Assembly (NCBI GenBank): GCA_027314845.1
Contig: DAHVAA010000122.1
Location: 1 to 5,372, forward strand
Reading direction: 5' to 3'
DNA: 5,372 nucleotides
Source of the DNA: Thermoplasmata archaeon
GTDB lineage: Archaea; Thermoplasmatota; Thermoplasmata; UBA184
Shown: positions 1 to 5,093 of the stretch, one piece after another
How the letters are laid out: each line of letters starts with the position of its first letter
Numbering within the stretch: position 1 is the first letter of the stretch
Position numbers and translations under genes: made by a program
Notes under the pieces: generated by a model
The model's database searches: none
What the model was told of the DNA's origin: nothing
What the model saw: only the letters and a program-made list of their open reading frames with translations

Positions 1-283
1 GTGTGCCCGAGTGGCCGACTCGATACCGGCCATGCCCGGCGACAGTTCTCATTTTTGATCCGACGTTCGACGTGGGGTAGGGCGAGCTTCTCGTCCGCCG
101 GTCGAGGGGAGGAAGATCCCTCGAGAACCCTTCTCTCTCGGGGTCCGACCCGGGGGTCGGTTCGACCGCTTGGCCATCCCATTCCGGGAGACCCACAATC
201 CGTTCGGCGATCGTCGTGCTCCCCAGCCCGAGCGCCCGACCGGGGCCTCGACCCCCTATCTGGGGTAGTTGAACCGCCCAAGG
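1..283. other. Left-edge region with no supported gene
   Basis: No reading frame here is convincing. A forward frame stays open from position 1 to 336, but it runs antisense through the tRNA and its product resembles no protein I know. An AT-rich patch at 51-60 stands out from GC-rich surroundings. It could be the promoter of a leftward gene starting with ATG at 33-31 (first residues MAGIESATRAH), or the T-rich end of a rightward gene whose frame closes with TGA at 56-58. Eleven to eighteen codons are too few to decide. Short inverted repeats lie at 8-22 (CGAGT/ACTCG), 145-160 (CCGACC/GGTCGG) and 251-266 (ACCCC/GGGGT). The last is 18 bp beyond the tRNA 3' end, but there is no T-run that would mark a terminator. 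Confidence 0.5.
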
Positions 284-371
284 TGGTGCGGGGAGAGGGA
301 TTTGAACCCACGAACCCCTACGGGACCAGACCCTGAATCTGGCGCCTTTGGCCAAGCTTGGCAATCCCCGC
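284..371 (-). tRNA. tRNA-Leu (anticodon CAG), CCA encoded
   Basis: This gene is read leftward from 371. The acceptor stem is GCGGGGA (371-365) paired with TCCCCGC (294-288), with discriminator A at 287 and a genome-encoded CCA at 286-284. The D-stem is GCC/GGC and G18-G19 are present. The anticodon stem CCAGA/TCTGG encloses the loop TTCAGGG, so the anticodon is CAG (335-333) and decodes CUG leucine codons, with G at position 37. The long variable arm (TCCCGTAGGGGTTC) marks a class II tRNA and is typical of archaeal tRNA-Leu. The T-loop is TTCAAAT. The T-stem GTGGG/CCCTC has one mismatch, U50 against U64. There is no intron. The gene follows the LsrF-like gene on the same strand by 25 bp and has a TATA-like hexamer at the expected distance. 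Confidence 0.96.
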
Positions 372-395
372 GCGGAGGGGCCGAGCGAGGTCGTG

Positions 396-401
396 GTTAA
401 G
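396..401 (-). promoter_or_regulatory. TATA-like box for tRNA-Leu
   Basis: On the reverse strand this reads CTTAAC and lies 25-30 bp upstream of the mature tRNA 5' end. The same hexamer sits at nearly the same distance from the lrp start codon. The stop codon TAA of the LsrF-like gene (399-397) is contained in it, so the tRNA promoter would overlap the end of that gene. The call rests on position and the recurring hexamer; the sequence is only a loose match to an archaeal TATA box. Confidence 0.5.
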
Positions 402-1251
402 ATGCTTCCGGGCTGACCGGCGGGCTTCGCGAGGCCGCCGCGGCCGACGCCTTCGAAGGGGAGTGGGCCTTCTCGGTGGTGAGGATCTCGAACGCCTCGC
501 GGACCGTCGCCCGATCGTGCACGATCGCCCGCAGCGCCTTCAGCATCGAGACCGGATGGTCGGACTGCCAGATGTTTCGGCCCATGTCGATCCCGTGGGC
601 GCCTTCGTCGATCGCGTTGCGGGCGAGCTCGAGCGCGGCCCGTTCGCTGTCCAGCTTCGGTCCCCCGGCGACGACCAGGGGGACAGGGCAGCCTTCGACG
701 ACCTTCCCGAAGTCCTCGCAGTAGTAGGTCTTGACCAGGTGGGCCCCGATCTCGGCGGAGACCCGGCAGGCGAGCGCCAGGTAGCGGGCGTCTCGCTTTT
801 CGAGCTCCTTGCCTACGGCGGTGATCGCCATCACCGGGATCCCGTATTCCTCGCCCTGGTCGACGAGCTCGGAGAGGTGGACGAGCGACTCGTGCTCGTG
901 CGGGGCCCCGACAAAGACGCTCATCGCGACCGCGCTCACATTGAGCCGGACGGCGTCCTGGATGGACGTCGTCAACGCCTCGTGCGAGAGGTCCTCCTTC
1001 AGGACGGTCGCGCCGCCCGAGACCCGCAGGACGATCGGAGTCGCCGCGGTGGGGTCGACCGCGTGGCGCAGGATCCCGCGAGTGAGCGCCAGGGCATCGG
1101 CGTGGGGAAGGAGCGGGGTGATCGTCGCCCGGGCGTTCTCGAGACGCCGGGTCGGTCCCATGAAGTACCCATGGTCGACGGCCAGCATGACCGAGTTCGT
1201 GCTCGCGGTCGAGAACATCCGATGCATCCGGTTCTGAAGGCCCCAGTCCAT
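397..1251 (-). CDS. LsrF-like class I aldolase-fold enzyme (DeoC/FbaB superfamily)
   Basis: This is a predicted cytoplasmic TIM-barrel enzyme of 284 residues. From memory it resembles E. coli LsrF, the thiolase of autoinducer-2 breakdown, along nearly its whole length. Shared landmarks are DWG..R (2-8), VMLA.DHGYF.GPT (21-34), TRGILR (57-62), DAVRLN (99-104), KTYY (174-177), GCPVP.V.AGG (187-197) and DMGRN..QSDHPV (222-234). Lys174 matches the active-site lysine, and GRN at 224-226 lies in the phosphate-binding region. Related archaeal aldolases and MJ0400-type enzymes have a MYPRG-like segment with an acid-base tyrosine; here it reads MAITAVGK (141-148). True aldolase activity is therefore doubtful. 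The ATG is chosen because the protein then begins at the family's DWG motif and GAGG lies 7 bp upstream. Residues after about 261 form an Ala/Ser/Pro-rich tail. No lsr transporter or kinase is visible, so the natural substrate is open. Confidence 0.9.
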   Translation of the reverse strand: MDWGLQNRMHRMFSTASTNSVMLAVDHGYFMGPTRRLENARATITPLLPHADALALTRGILRHAVDPTAATPIVLRVSGGATVLKEDLSHEALTTSIQDAVRLNVSAVAMSVFVGAPHEHESLVHLSELVDQGEEYGIPVMAITAVGKELEKRDARYLALACRVSAEIGAHLVKTYYCEDFGKVVEGCPVPLVVAGGPKLDSERAALELARNAIDEGAHGIDMGRNIWQSDHPVSMLKALRAIVHDRATVREAFEILTTEKAHSPSKASAAAASRSPPVSPEAS

Positions 1252-1258
1252 GGTCGCG

Positions 1259-1262
1259 CCTC
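1259..1262 (-). promoter_or_regulatory. Ribosome binding site of the LsrF-like gene
   Basis: GAGG on the reverse strand lies 7 nt before the ATG at 1251-1249 and can pair with the CCTC core of 16S rRNA. It supports this start and indicates a leadered transcript, unlike lrp. Confidence 0.5.
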
Positions 1263-1285
1263 GGACGAAGGAGGGGCCGACGGCA

Positions 1286-1293
1286 GTATTAGA
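1286..1293 (-). promoter_or_regulatory. TATA-like element for the LsrF-like gene
   Basis: The reverse strand reads TCTAATAC, an AT-rich island 35-42 bp upstream of the ATG within the 73 bp lrp-aldolase gap. That distance would give a leader of roughly 10 nt carrying the GAGG site. It suggests the gene can be transcribed independently of lrp. Confidence 0.4.
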
Positions 1294-1296
1294 GGT

Positions 1297-1324
1297 TGCC
1301 CGAGACCCCGCTCGCCGCCGGGCA
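1297..1324 (-). repeat. Inverted repeat directly after the lrp stop codon
   Basis: TGCCCG (1297-1302) and CGGGCA (1319-1324) form a perfect 6 bp inverted repeat with a 16 nt loop, abutting the lrp stop codon (1327-1325). No T-run follows on the reverse strand. It could be a 3'-end hairpin or chance in GC-rich DNA. Confidence 0.3.
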
Positions 1325-1816
1325 CTACACGGCGGGCTCGCGACCGGAGGCCCGTCGCGGGACGGGGACCCTCCGGTCCTCCTTGACCCGGTTCAGGACG
1401 ACCTGGGTGTTCGACCGTTCGACGTGCGGGTCCTGGAGCGCGTGCTTGACGAACCGGTCGAGGTCGCGCCGGTCGCGGAACCGACCGATCAGGAGGGCGT
1501 CGTTGTCCCCGGTCACGTCGTAGATCGCGTAGGCCCGGGGGTCCCGGGCGAGCCGCTCCTCGACCTCCCGAAGCCGACCCTTCGAGATGCGGATCCCGAC
1601 CGCCGCCCAGAGGTCCCAGCCCAGCTGTTCGTCGTCCAGCACCGGGATGTACCCCCGGATGACCTCCTGCGCCTCCATTCGGGAGACCCGGGCGCTCACC
1701 GTGGTCGGGGAGACCTTGAGGTGGTGGGCGATCTCACGATGGCTGCGACGGGCGTCCGCATTCAGCTCCTCGAGGATCGCGCGGTCGAGGTCGTCAAGGT
1801 TGGACGTCCGGCGCAT
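1325..1816 (-). CDS. lrp: Lrp/AsnC-family transcriptional regulator
   Basis: This is a DNA-binding regulator of the feast/famine family, which forms dimers and larger assemblies and senses amino acids. The protein has 163 residues, close to the usual 150-165. The N-terminal winged helix-turn-helix covers about residues 8-56, with REIAHHLKVSPTTVSARVSRME (27-48) as helix-turn-helix and recognition helix. A linker leads to the C-terminal RAM effector-binding domain (about 68-147). That domain contains VTGDNDALL (101-109), matching the conserved glycine-aspartate loop at the effector pocket. A short basic tail follows. The ATG at 1816-1814 has no Shine-Dalgarno sequence but has CTTAAC 24-29 bp upstream, so the mRNA is probably leaderless. 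The gene diverges from glutamine synthetase. Local control of glnA and of itself is likely by family precedent, but this is inference. Confidence 0.93.
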   Translation of the reverse strand: MRRTSNLDDLDRAILEELNADARRSHREIAHHLKVSPTTVSARVSRMEAQEVIRGYIPVLDDEQLGWDLWAAVGIRISKGRLREVEERLARDPRAYAIYDVTGDNDALLIGRFRDRRDLDRFVKHALQDPHVERSNTQVVLNRVKEDRRVPVPRRASGREPAV

Positions 1817-1826
1817 GAATATTGAT
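1815..1826. promoter_or_regulatory. Candidate Lrp operator over the lrp start codon
   Basis: ATGAATATTGAT is a 12 bp palindrome of form ATnAATATTnAT with one mismatched pair (positions 3 and 10). It includes two bases of the lrp start codon. AT-rich palindromes are typical Lrp/AsnC-family sites, and this is among the most AT-rich sites in the window. Binding here would cover the start of a leaderless lrp transcript and repress it. Which protein binds is inferred from position only. Confidence 0.4.
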
Positions 1827-1839
1827 ACGGGCGGTTGAA

Positions 1840-1845
1840 GTTAAG
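1840..1845 (-). promoter_or_regulatory. TATA-like box for lrp
   Basis: The reverse strand reads CTTAAC, 24-29 bp upstream of the lrp ATG. With archaeal TATA-to-start spacing, transcription would begin at or next to the start codon, which fits the lack of a ribosome binding site. The same hexamer precedes the tRNA gene. Confidence 0.55.
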
Positions 1846-1894
1846 TCTGGCGGTCTCAAAATTGGAAGAACGTCCAGTCGATTCGGGGCAGGCT

Positions 1895-1902
1895 TGATGT
1901 AT
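1895..1902 (+). promoter_or_regulatory. Weak TATA-like element for glutamine synthetase
   Basis: TGATGTAT lies 33-40 bp upstream of the GTG start at 1935. It would place transcription start about 5-12 nt before the coding region, leaving room for the GGTG site at 1924-1927. The motif is weak, and another AT-rich stretch at 1855-1862 (TCAAAATT) could be used instead with a longer leader. Confidence 0.25.
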
Positions 1903-1923
1903 TCGCTGGGGCTAGCAACGTCC

Positions 1924-1927
1924 GGTG
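1924..1927 (+). promoter_or_regulatory. Partial Shine-Dalgarno before the GTG start of glnA
   Basis: GGTG can pair with the CACC of the 16S rRNA tail and lies 7 nt before the GTG at 1935. It is the only ribosome-binding support for this start; no other in-frame start lies just upstream. Confidence 0.4.
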
Positions 1928-1934
1928 GGTTTCG

Positions 1935-3410
1935 GTGGCAGCACGTTCAGCGGCGAAGAAGTCGGCGAAGGCGAAGTTGGACGGCGCGGCGATCGTCGAG
2001 AAGCTCGAGCGGGACAACATCCGCTGGGTCCAACTGTTCTATACCGACCTCTTCGGCGGGTTCAACCTGGTCTCGATCCCGCGCCACGGCCTCGAGGCCG
2101 ACATGTTCGAGTCGGGCGTCCCGAAGCTCGACGGCTCCTCGGTCCGCGGCTTCCGCGAGATCTACGACTCGGACATGCTGCTCGTGCCGGACGCCCGCTC
2201 GATGGCGACGATCCCGTGGAACCCCGAGTCGGGCGGCACGGTCCGGTTCATCTGCGATGTCCGCGTGGGCGGCACCACCACGCCGTACGCCCATGACCCG
2301 CGGGGCGTCGCCCACAAGACCGAAGAGGTCCTGGCCGCCGCCGGCTACGATCACTCCTACTGGGGGCCCGAGATCGAGTTCTTCGTCTTCGACTCCGTCG
2401 AGCTCCTGCCCAGCGCGGCGGGCGTGCGCGACGCCTGGAGCGGCGCGGGCTACCTCCTGAACCACGGAGAGGCCCCGTGGCAGGCGGGGCCGATGCAGGC
2501 GACGGTCCGGTTCAAGGAAGGGTATCACCGTTCACCGCCGCACGACTCCCTCATGGGGCTGCGCGACGAGATGTGCAACATCCTCGCCGACAACTTCCAT
2601 CTCGTGATGGACGCCCACCACCACGAGGTCGCCACGGCGAGCCAGTCGGAGATCAACGTCCGGTTCGACGACCTCGTTCCGATGGCCGACCACGTCCAGG
2701 ACGTGCGCTACGTCATCCGCAACGTCGCGGCCCGGCACGGGAAGATCGGCTGCCTGATGCCGAAGCCGGTCTACGGCGACAACGGCATCGGGATGCACAC
2801 GAACCAGTCGCTCTGGTCGAAGGGAACGAACACCTTCTTCGATGCCAACGACACGTACGCGGAGGTCAGCCAGACCTGCCGGTACTACATCGGGGGGCTG
2901 CTCGAGCACGCGCGGGCCCTCTGCGCGATCACGAACCCGATCACGAACTCCTACCGCCGGCTCGTGCCGGGGTATGAGGCCCCTGTCTTCATCGCCTGGA
3001 GCAAGGCGAACCGATCCGCGAACGTCCGCATCCCGTTCTACCACCGGGGCCGGCCGGGGGCGAAGCGGATCGAGTACCGCACTCCCGACTCCGCGGCGAA
3101 CATCTACCTCACCGAGGCCGCCCTCGCCCTCGCGGGCCTTGACGGGATTCGCCGCAAGATCGAGCCGCCGCCCCCCGTCGATGAGAACATCTACAAGCTC
3201 TCCTCCGCGAAGCGACGGGAGCTCAAGGTCCGGGAGCTGCCGGGCTCGCTCGGCGAGGCGCTCGACTGTCTCGAGAGCGACCACGACTTCCTCAAGCCGG
3301 CGTTCGCCGACTCGATAATCGAGACGTACGTCGAGCTGAAACGCGAAGAGCAGCTGGAGCTCAACCTGCGGCCCCATCCGTACGAGTTCTACCGGTACCT
3401 CGACGTCTAG
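1935..3410 (+). CDS. glnA: Type I glutamine synthetase
   Basis: The enzyme makes glutamine from glutamate, ammonia and ATP in the cytoplasm. The protein has 491 residues against about 445-470 for most relatives. The excess is a Lys/Ala-rich N-terminal tail (about 1-18) and a longer stretch between 153 and 200. Landmarks are DGSSVRGF (66-73), GPEIEFF (144-150) with metal ligands Glu146 and Glu148, HHEVATASQSEINV (229-242) with Glu231 and Glu239, GDNGIGMHTNQSLW (281-294) with His288, and NSYRRLVPGYEAP (338-350) with flap Glu348. NRSANVRIP (359-367) and RIEYRTPD (378-385) with Glu380 follow. All expected catalytic residues are present. The region aligned with the enterobacterial adenylylation site reads NIYKLSSAK, unlike the adenylylated NLYDLPPEE, so the enzyme is probably of the alpha type. 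The start is GTG. The gene diverges from lrp, its probable regulator. Confidence 0.97.
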   Translation: MAARSAAKKSAKAKLDGAAIVEKLERDNIRWVQLFYTDLFGGFNLVSIPRHGLEADMFESGVPKLDGSSVRGFREIYDSDMLLVPDARSMATIPWNPESGGTVRFICDVRVGGTTTPYAHDPRGVAHKTEEVLAAAGYDHSYWGPEIEFFVFDSVELLPSAAGVRDAWSGAGYLLNHGEAPWQAGPMQATVRFKEGYHRSPPHDSLMGLRDEMCNILADNFHLVMDAHHHEVATASQSEINVRFDDLVPMADHVQDVRYVIRNVAARHGKIGCLMPKPVYGDNGIGMHTNQSLWSKGTNTFFDANDTYAEVSQTCRYYIGGLLEHARALCAITNPITNSYRRLVPGYEAPVFIAWSKANRSANVRIPFYHRGRPGAKRIEYRTPDSAANIYLTEAALALAGLDGIRRKIEPPPPVDENIYKLSSAKRRELKVRELPGSLGEALDCLESDHDFLKPAFADSIIETYVELKREEQLELNLRPHPYEFYRYLDV

Positions 3411-3411
3411 G

Positions 3412-3429
3412 GGGCGGGATCCGCCGCCC
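3412..3429 (+). repeat. Hairpin just after the glnA stop
   Basis: GGGCGG (3412-3417) and CCGCCC (3424-3429) form a 6 bp GC stem with a 6 nt loop, starting one base after the TAG. An alternative 5 bp stem uses 3413-3417 and 3421-3425. No T-run follows immediately (the next is TTT at 3441), so termination is possible but unproven. Confidence 0.35.
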
Positions 3430-3440
3430 ACGACCAACCC

Positions 3441-3447
3441 TTTCAAG
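3441..3447 (+). promoter_or_regulatory. TATA-like element for the amidohydrolase
   Basis: TTTCAAG lies 28-34 bp upstream of the ATG at 3475, with no Shine-Dalgarno sequence between. This suggests a nearly leaderless transcript separate from glnA, although read-through from glnA across the 64 bp gap is also possible. Confidence 0.35.
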
Positions 3448-3474
3448 GTTTCCGAGCTTCGGCTCCGCCGCGTC

Positions 3475-5049
3475 ATGCCCGCCGCCCATCTCTGGTACCA
3501 TGGCCGGATCTTCACCGGACGGCGGTTCGCGGAGGCCCTGCTCGTCGACGACGACCGCGTGGTCGCCGCCGGGGCGGTCGAGGAGGTTCGCCGGTCCGCC
3601 CCGACCGGGACGGAGGTCCACGATCTTGCCGGCGGCTTCCTCTTCCCGGGCCTCATCGACACCCACCTCCATCTCCTCGAGATCGCCCGGATGCGCTCGA
3701 GCCTCGACGTGCGGGGGATCCGATCGTTCGGGGCGCTCGCCGAGCGGGTCCGCGCGTGGGGGCGCGACCACCCGCAGGGGCCGATTGTCGGGGCCGGCTG
3801 GGAGGCGGAACAATTCGCCGAGGGCCGGACGCCGGACCGGGAGCTCCTCGACCGAGCCGCGCCGGACCGACCGGTCGTCCTGTACCACACGAGCGGTCAT
3901 TCGGCGCTTGTCAACGGCGCGGCGCTCGCGGCGGTGGGCCTCGAGGCCACTGCGCCCGATCCACCGAACGGGCGGATCGGTCGGCGGCCGGACGGGACCC
4001 CGAACGGCCTGCTCTTCGAGGACGCGATGCGGCCGGTCGGCGTGTACGTGTCGGCCGAGCACCCTCCGGACCCGGCGACGCTCGGGTCGGCGCTCGAGTC
4101 GCTCCCGGCGCTCGGCCTCACGACGGTCGCCGCGATGAATACCGGGCCCGCGGAGACGCGGCTCTTACGCGCGCTCGCGGACGGGACACGACCGACGCCG
4201 CGGGTACGGGTGTACGTCCGCCTCGCCCGTCTCTCGGAGTTCCCGGCGCGCGAGCTCACCCCGCCGGACCCCCTCGGTCGCTTCGGGGTGATCGGCGTGA
4301 AGGCGTTCACCGACGGGGTGTTCGGCACCCGGACCGCCTGGCTCTCGGAGCCGTATGCCGACCGGCCCGAGGAGAGCGGGGTTCCCGTGGGGGGCGAGGA
4401 CGAGCTCGCGCAGGCGATCGCGGATGCCGCCGCGCGGGGGCTCGCCCCGGCGCTCCATGCGATCGGGGACCGCGCGGTGTCTCGCGCACTCAGGCTCGTG
4501 GCGCCGTGGATCGGAAAGACGCCCGCCCCGGCGCGCCTCGAGCATGCGGCGCTCACGCCGCCCTCGCTCCTCGGGGAGCTCGACCGGATCCGGCCGGCGC
4601 TCGTCGTCCAGCCGGGGTTCGTATGGAGCGACGCGTGGCTCGGGGAACGCCTCGGCCGGCCCCGGGCCCGGTGGGCCTACGCGTTCCGCAGCCTGATCGA
4701 TCGGGGTCACCTCGTCGCCGGCTCGAGCGATGCCCCGTTCGACCCGCTCGACCCGTTCCGCGGGCTGACCGCCCTCCGACGTCGCCGCGACCCGGCCGGC
4801 CGATCGGCGAACCCGGCTCCCGAGGAAGCGCTCTCGGCGGAAGAGGCGCTCGTCGTGTATACGGTGAACGGCGGTCGGGCGCTGGGAGAGGACGACATCG
4901 GGCGGCTCGAGCCGGGGGCCCGGGCGGACCTCGTGGTCGCGGACGCCCCCGATGCCGAGCGCACCCTTCAGGGAGGGGCCGCCGGGGTGCAAGAGACCTG
5001 GGTCTCGGGACGACGCGTCTACGCGCGCCCGGACGGAAGCGGGGGATAG
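3475..5049 (+). CDS. YtcJ-like metal-dependent amidohydrolase
   Basis: This is a predicted cytoplasmic hydrolase of the amidohydrolase_3/YtcJ group; family members cleave amides or formamides, but most substrates are unknown. The 524-residue length is normal. An N-terminal beta-sandwich part (about 1-55) leads to FPGLIDTHLHL (57-67), with the HxH metal pair His64 and His66. Next come GAGWEAEQF (106-114), RTPDRELLD (118-126), SGHSALVN (140-147) and GLLFEDA (178-184). KAFTDG (276-281) supplies Lys276, the candidate carboxylated bridging lysine. HAIGDRAV (328-335) gives His328, RLEHAAL (354-360) gives His357, and GSSDAPFDPLDPF (416-428) gives Asp419. The C-terminal part ends in the typical YTVNGGRAL...IGRLEPGARADLVV. 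No signal peptide is seen. All metal-site residues are intact. A nitrogen-scavenging role beside glnA is conjecture. Confidence 0.93.
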   Translation: MPAAHLWYHGRIFTGRRFAEALLVDDDRVVAAGAVEEVRRSAPTGTEVHDLAGGFLFPGLIDTHLHLLEIARMRSSLDVRGIRSFGALAERVRAWGRDHPQGPIVGAGWEAEQFAEGRTPDRELLDRAAPDRPVVLYHTSGHSALVNGAALAAVGLEATAPDPPNGRIGRRPDGTPNGLLFEDAMRPVGVYVSAEHPPDPATLGSALESLPALGLTTVAAMNTGPAETRLLRALADGTRPTPRVRVYVRLARLSEFPARELTPPDPLGRFGVIGVKAFTDGVFGTRTAWLSEPYADRPEESGVPVGGEDELAQAIADAAARGLAPALHAIGDRAVSRALRLVAPWIGKTPAPARLEHAALTPPSLLGELDRIRPALVVQPGFVWSDAWLGERLGRPRARWAYAFRSLIDRGHLVAGSSDAPFDPLDPFRGLTALRRRRDPAGRSANPAPEEALSAEEALVVYTVNGGRALGEDDIGRLEPGARADLVVADAPDAERTLQGGAAGVQETWVSGRRVYARPDGSGG

Positions 5050-5066
5050 CGTCTAAACCCCCCCGC
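5039..5066 (+). repeat. Inverted repeat spanning the amidohydrolase stop codon
   Basis: GCGGGGG (5039-5045) and CCCCCGC (5060-5066) are perfect 7 bp arms around a 14 nt loop. The loop holds the TAG stop (5047-5049) and the TATA-like CTAAAC (5053-5058). No T-run follows. It shares bases 5065-5066 with the next inverted repeat, so the two stems compete. Confidence 0.4.
5053..5058 (+). promoter_or_regulatory. TATA-like box for the right-edge gene
   Basis: CTAAAC lies 23-28 bp upstream of the GTG at 5081, the distance expected for a leaderless start, and resembles the CTTAAC boxes of lrp and the tRNA. Measured to the alternative ATG at 5129 it would instead give a leader of about 48 nt. Confidence 0.4.
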
Positions 5067-5093
5067 GGGCTGACCGGGCCGTGTCCAGCCCGC
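5065..5093 (+). repeat. Inverted repeat enclosing the putative GTG start
   Basis: GCGGGCTG (5065-5072) and CAGCCCGC (5086-5093) are perfect 8 bp arms. AC (5073-5074) and GT (5083-5084) add two pairs past one bulged C. The GTG at 5081-5083 lies inside. If transcription starts at 5081 the stem cannot form in that mRNA, so it would act as a DNA operator or as a 3'-end hairpin of the amidohydrolase mRNA. Confidence 0.45.

Noticed and set aside
1..336. Forward open frame of 111 codons at the left edge
   Set aside because: It runs antisense through the tRNA-Leu gene, has an Arg/Ser/Pro-rich product typical of GC-rich shadow frames, and shows no third-position bias.
358..1386. Forward frame (342 codons) opposite the LsrF-like gene
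   Set aside because: It is antisense to a gene with a full set of family motifs; its product is low-complexity and Arg/Asp-rich.
2795..2806. Asn290 in GMHTN of glutamine synthetase, where the enterobacterial enzyme has a second His
   Set aside because: As I recall, B. subtilis GlnA also has Asn here (GMHCN), so this is normal for the alpha type.
3192..3194. Tyr420 as a possible adenylylation site
   Set aside because: The flanking residues (NIYKLSSAK) do not match the adenylylated consensus, and the protein resembles alpha-type enzymes that are not adenylylated.
2532..3890. Long reverse frame (452 codons) opposite glnA and the amidohydrolase
   Set aside because: It covers well-supported genes on the other strand, is Arg-rich and matches no family; long antisense frames are expected at this GC content.
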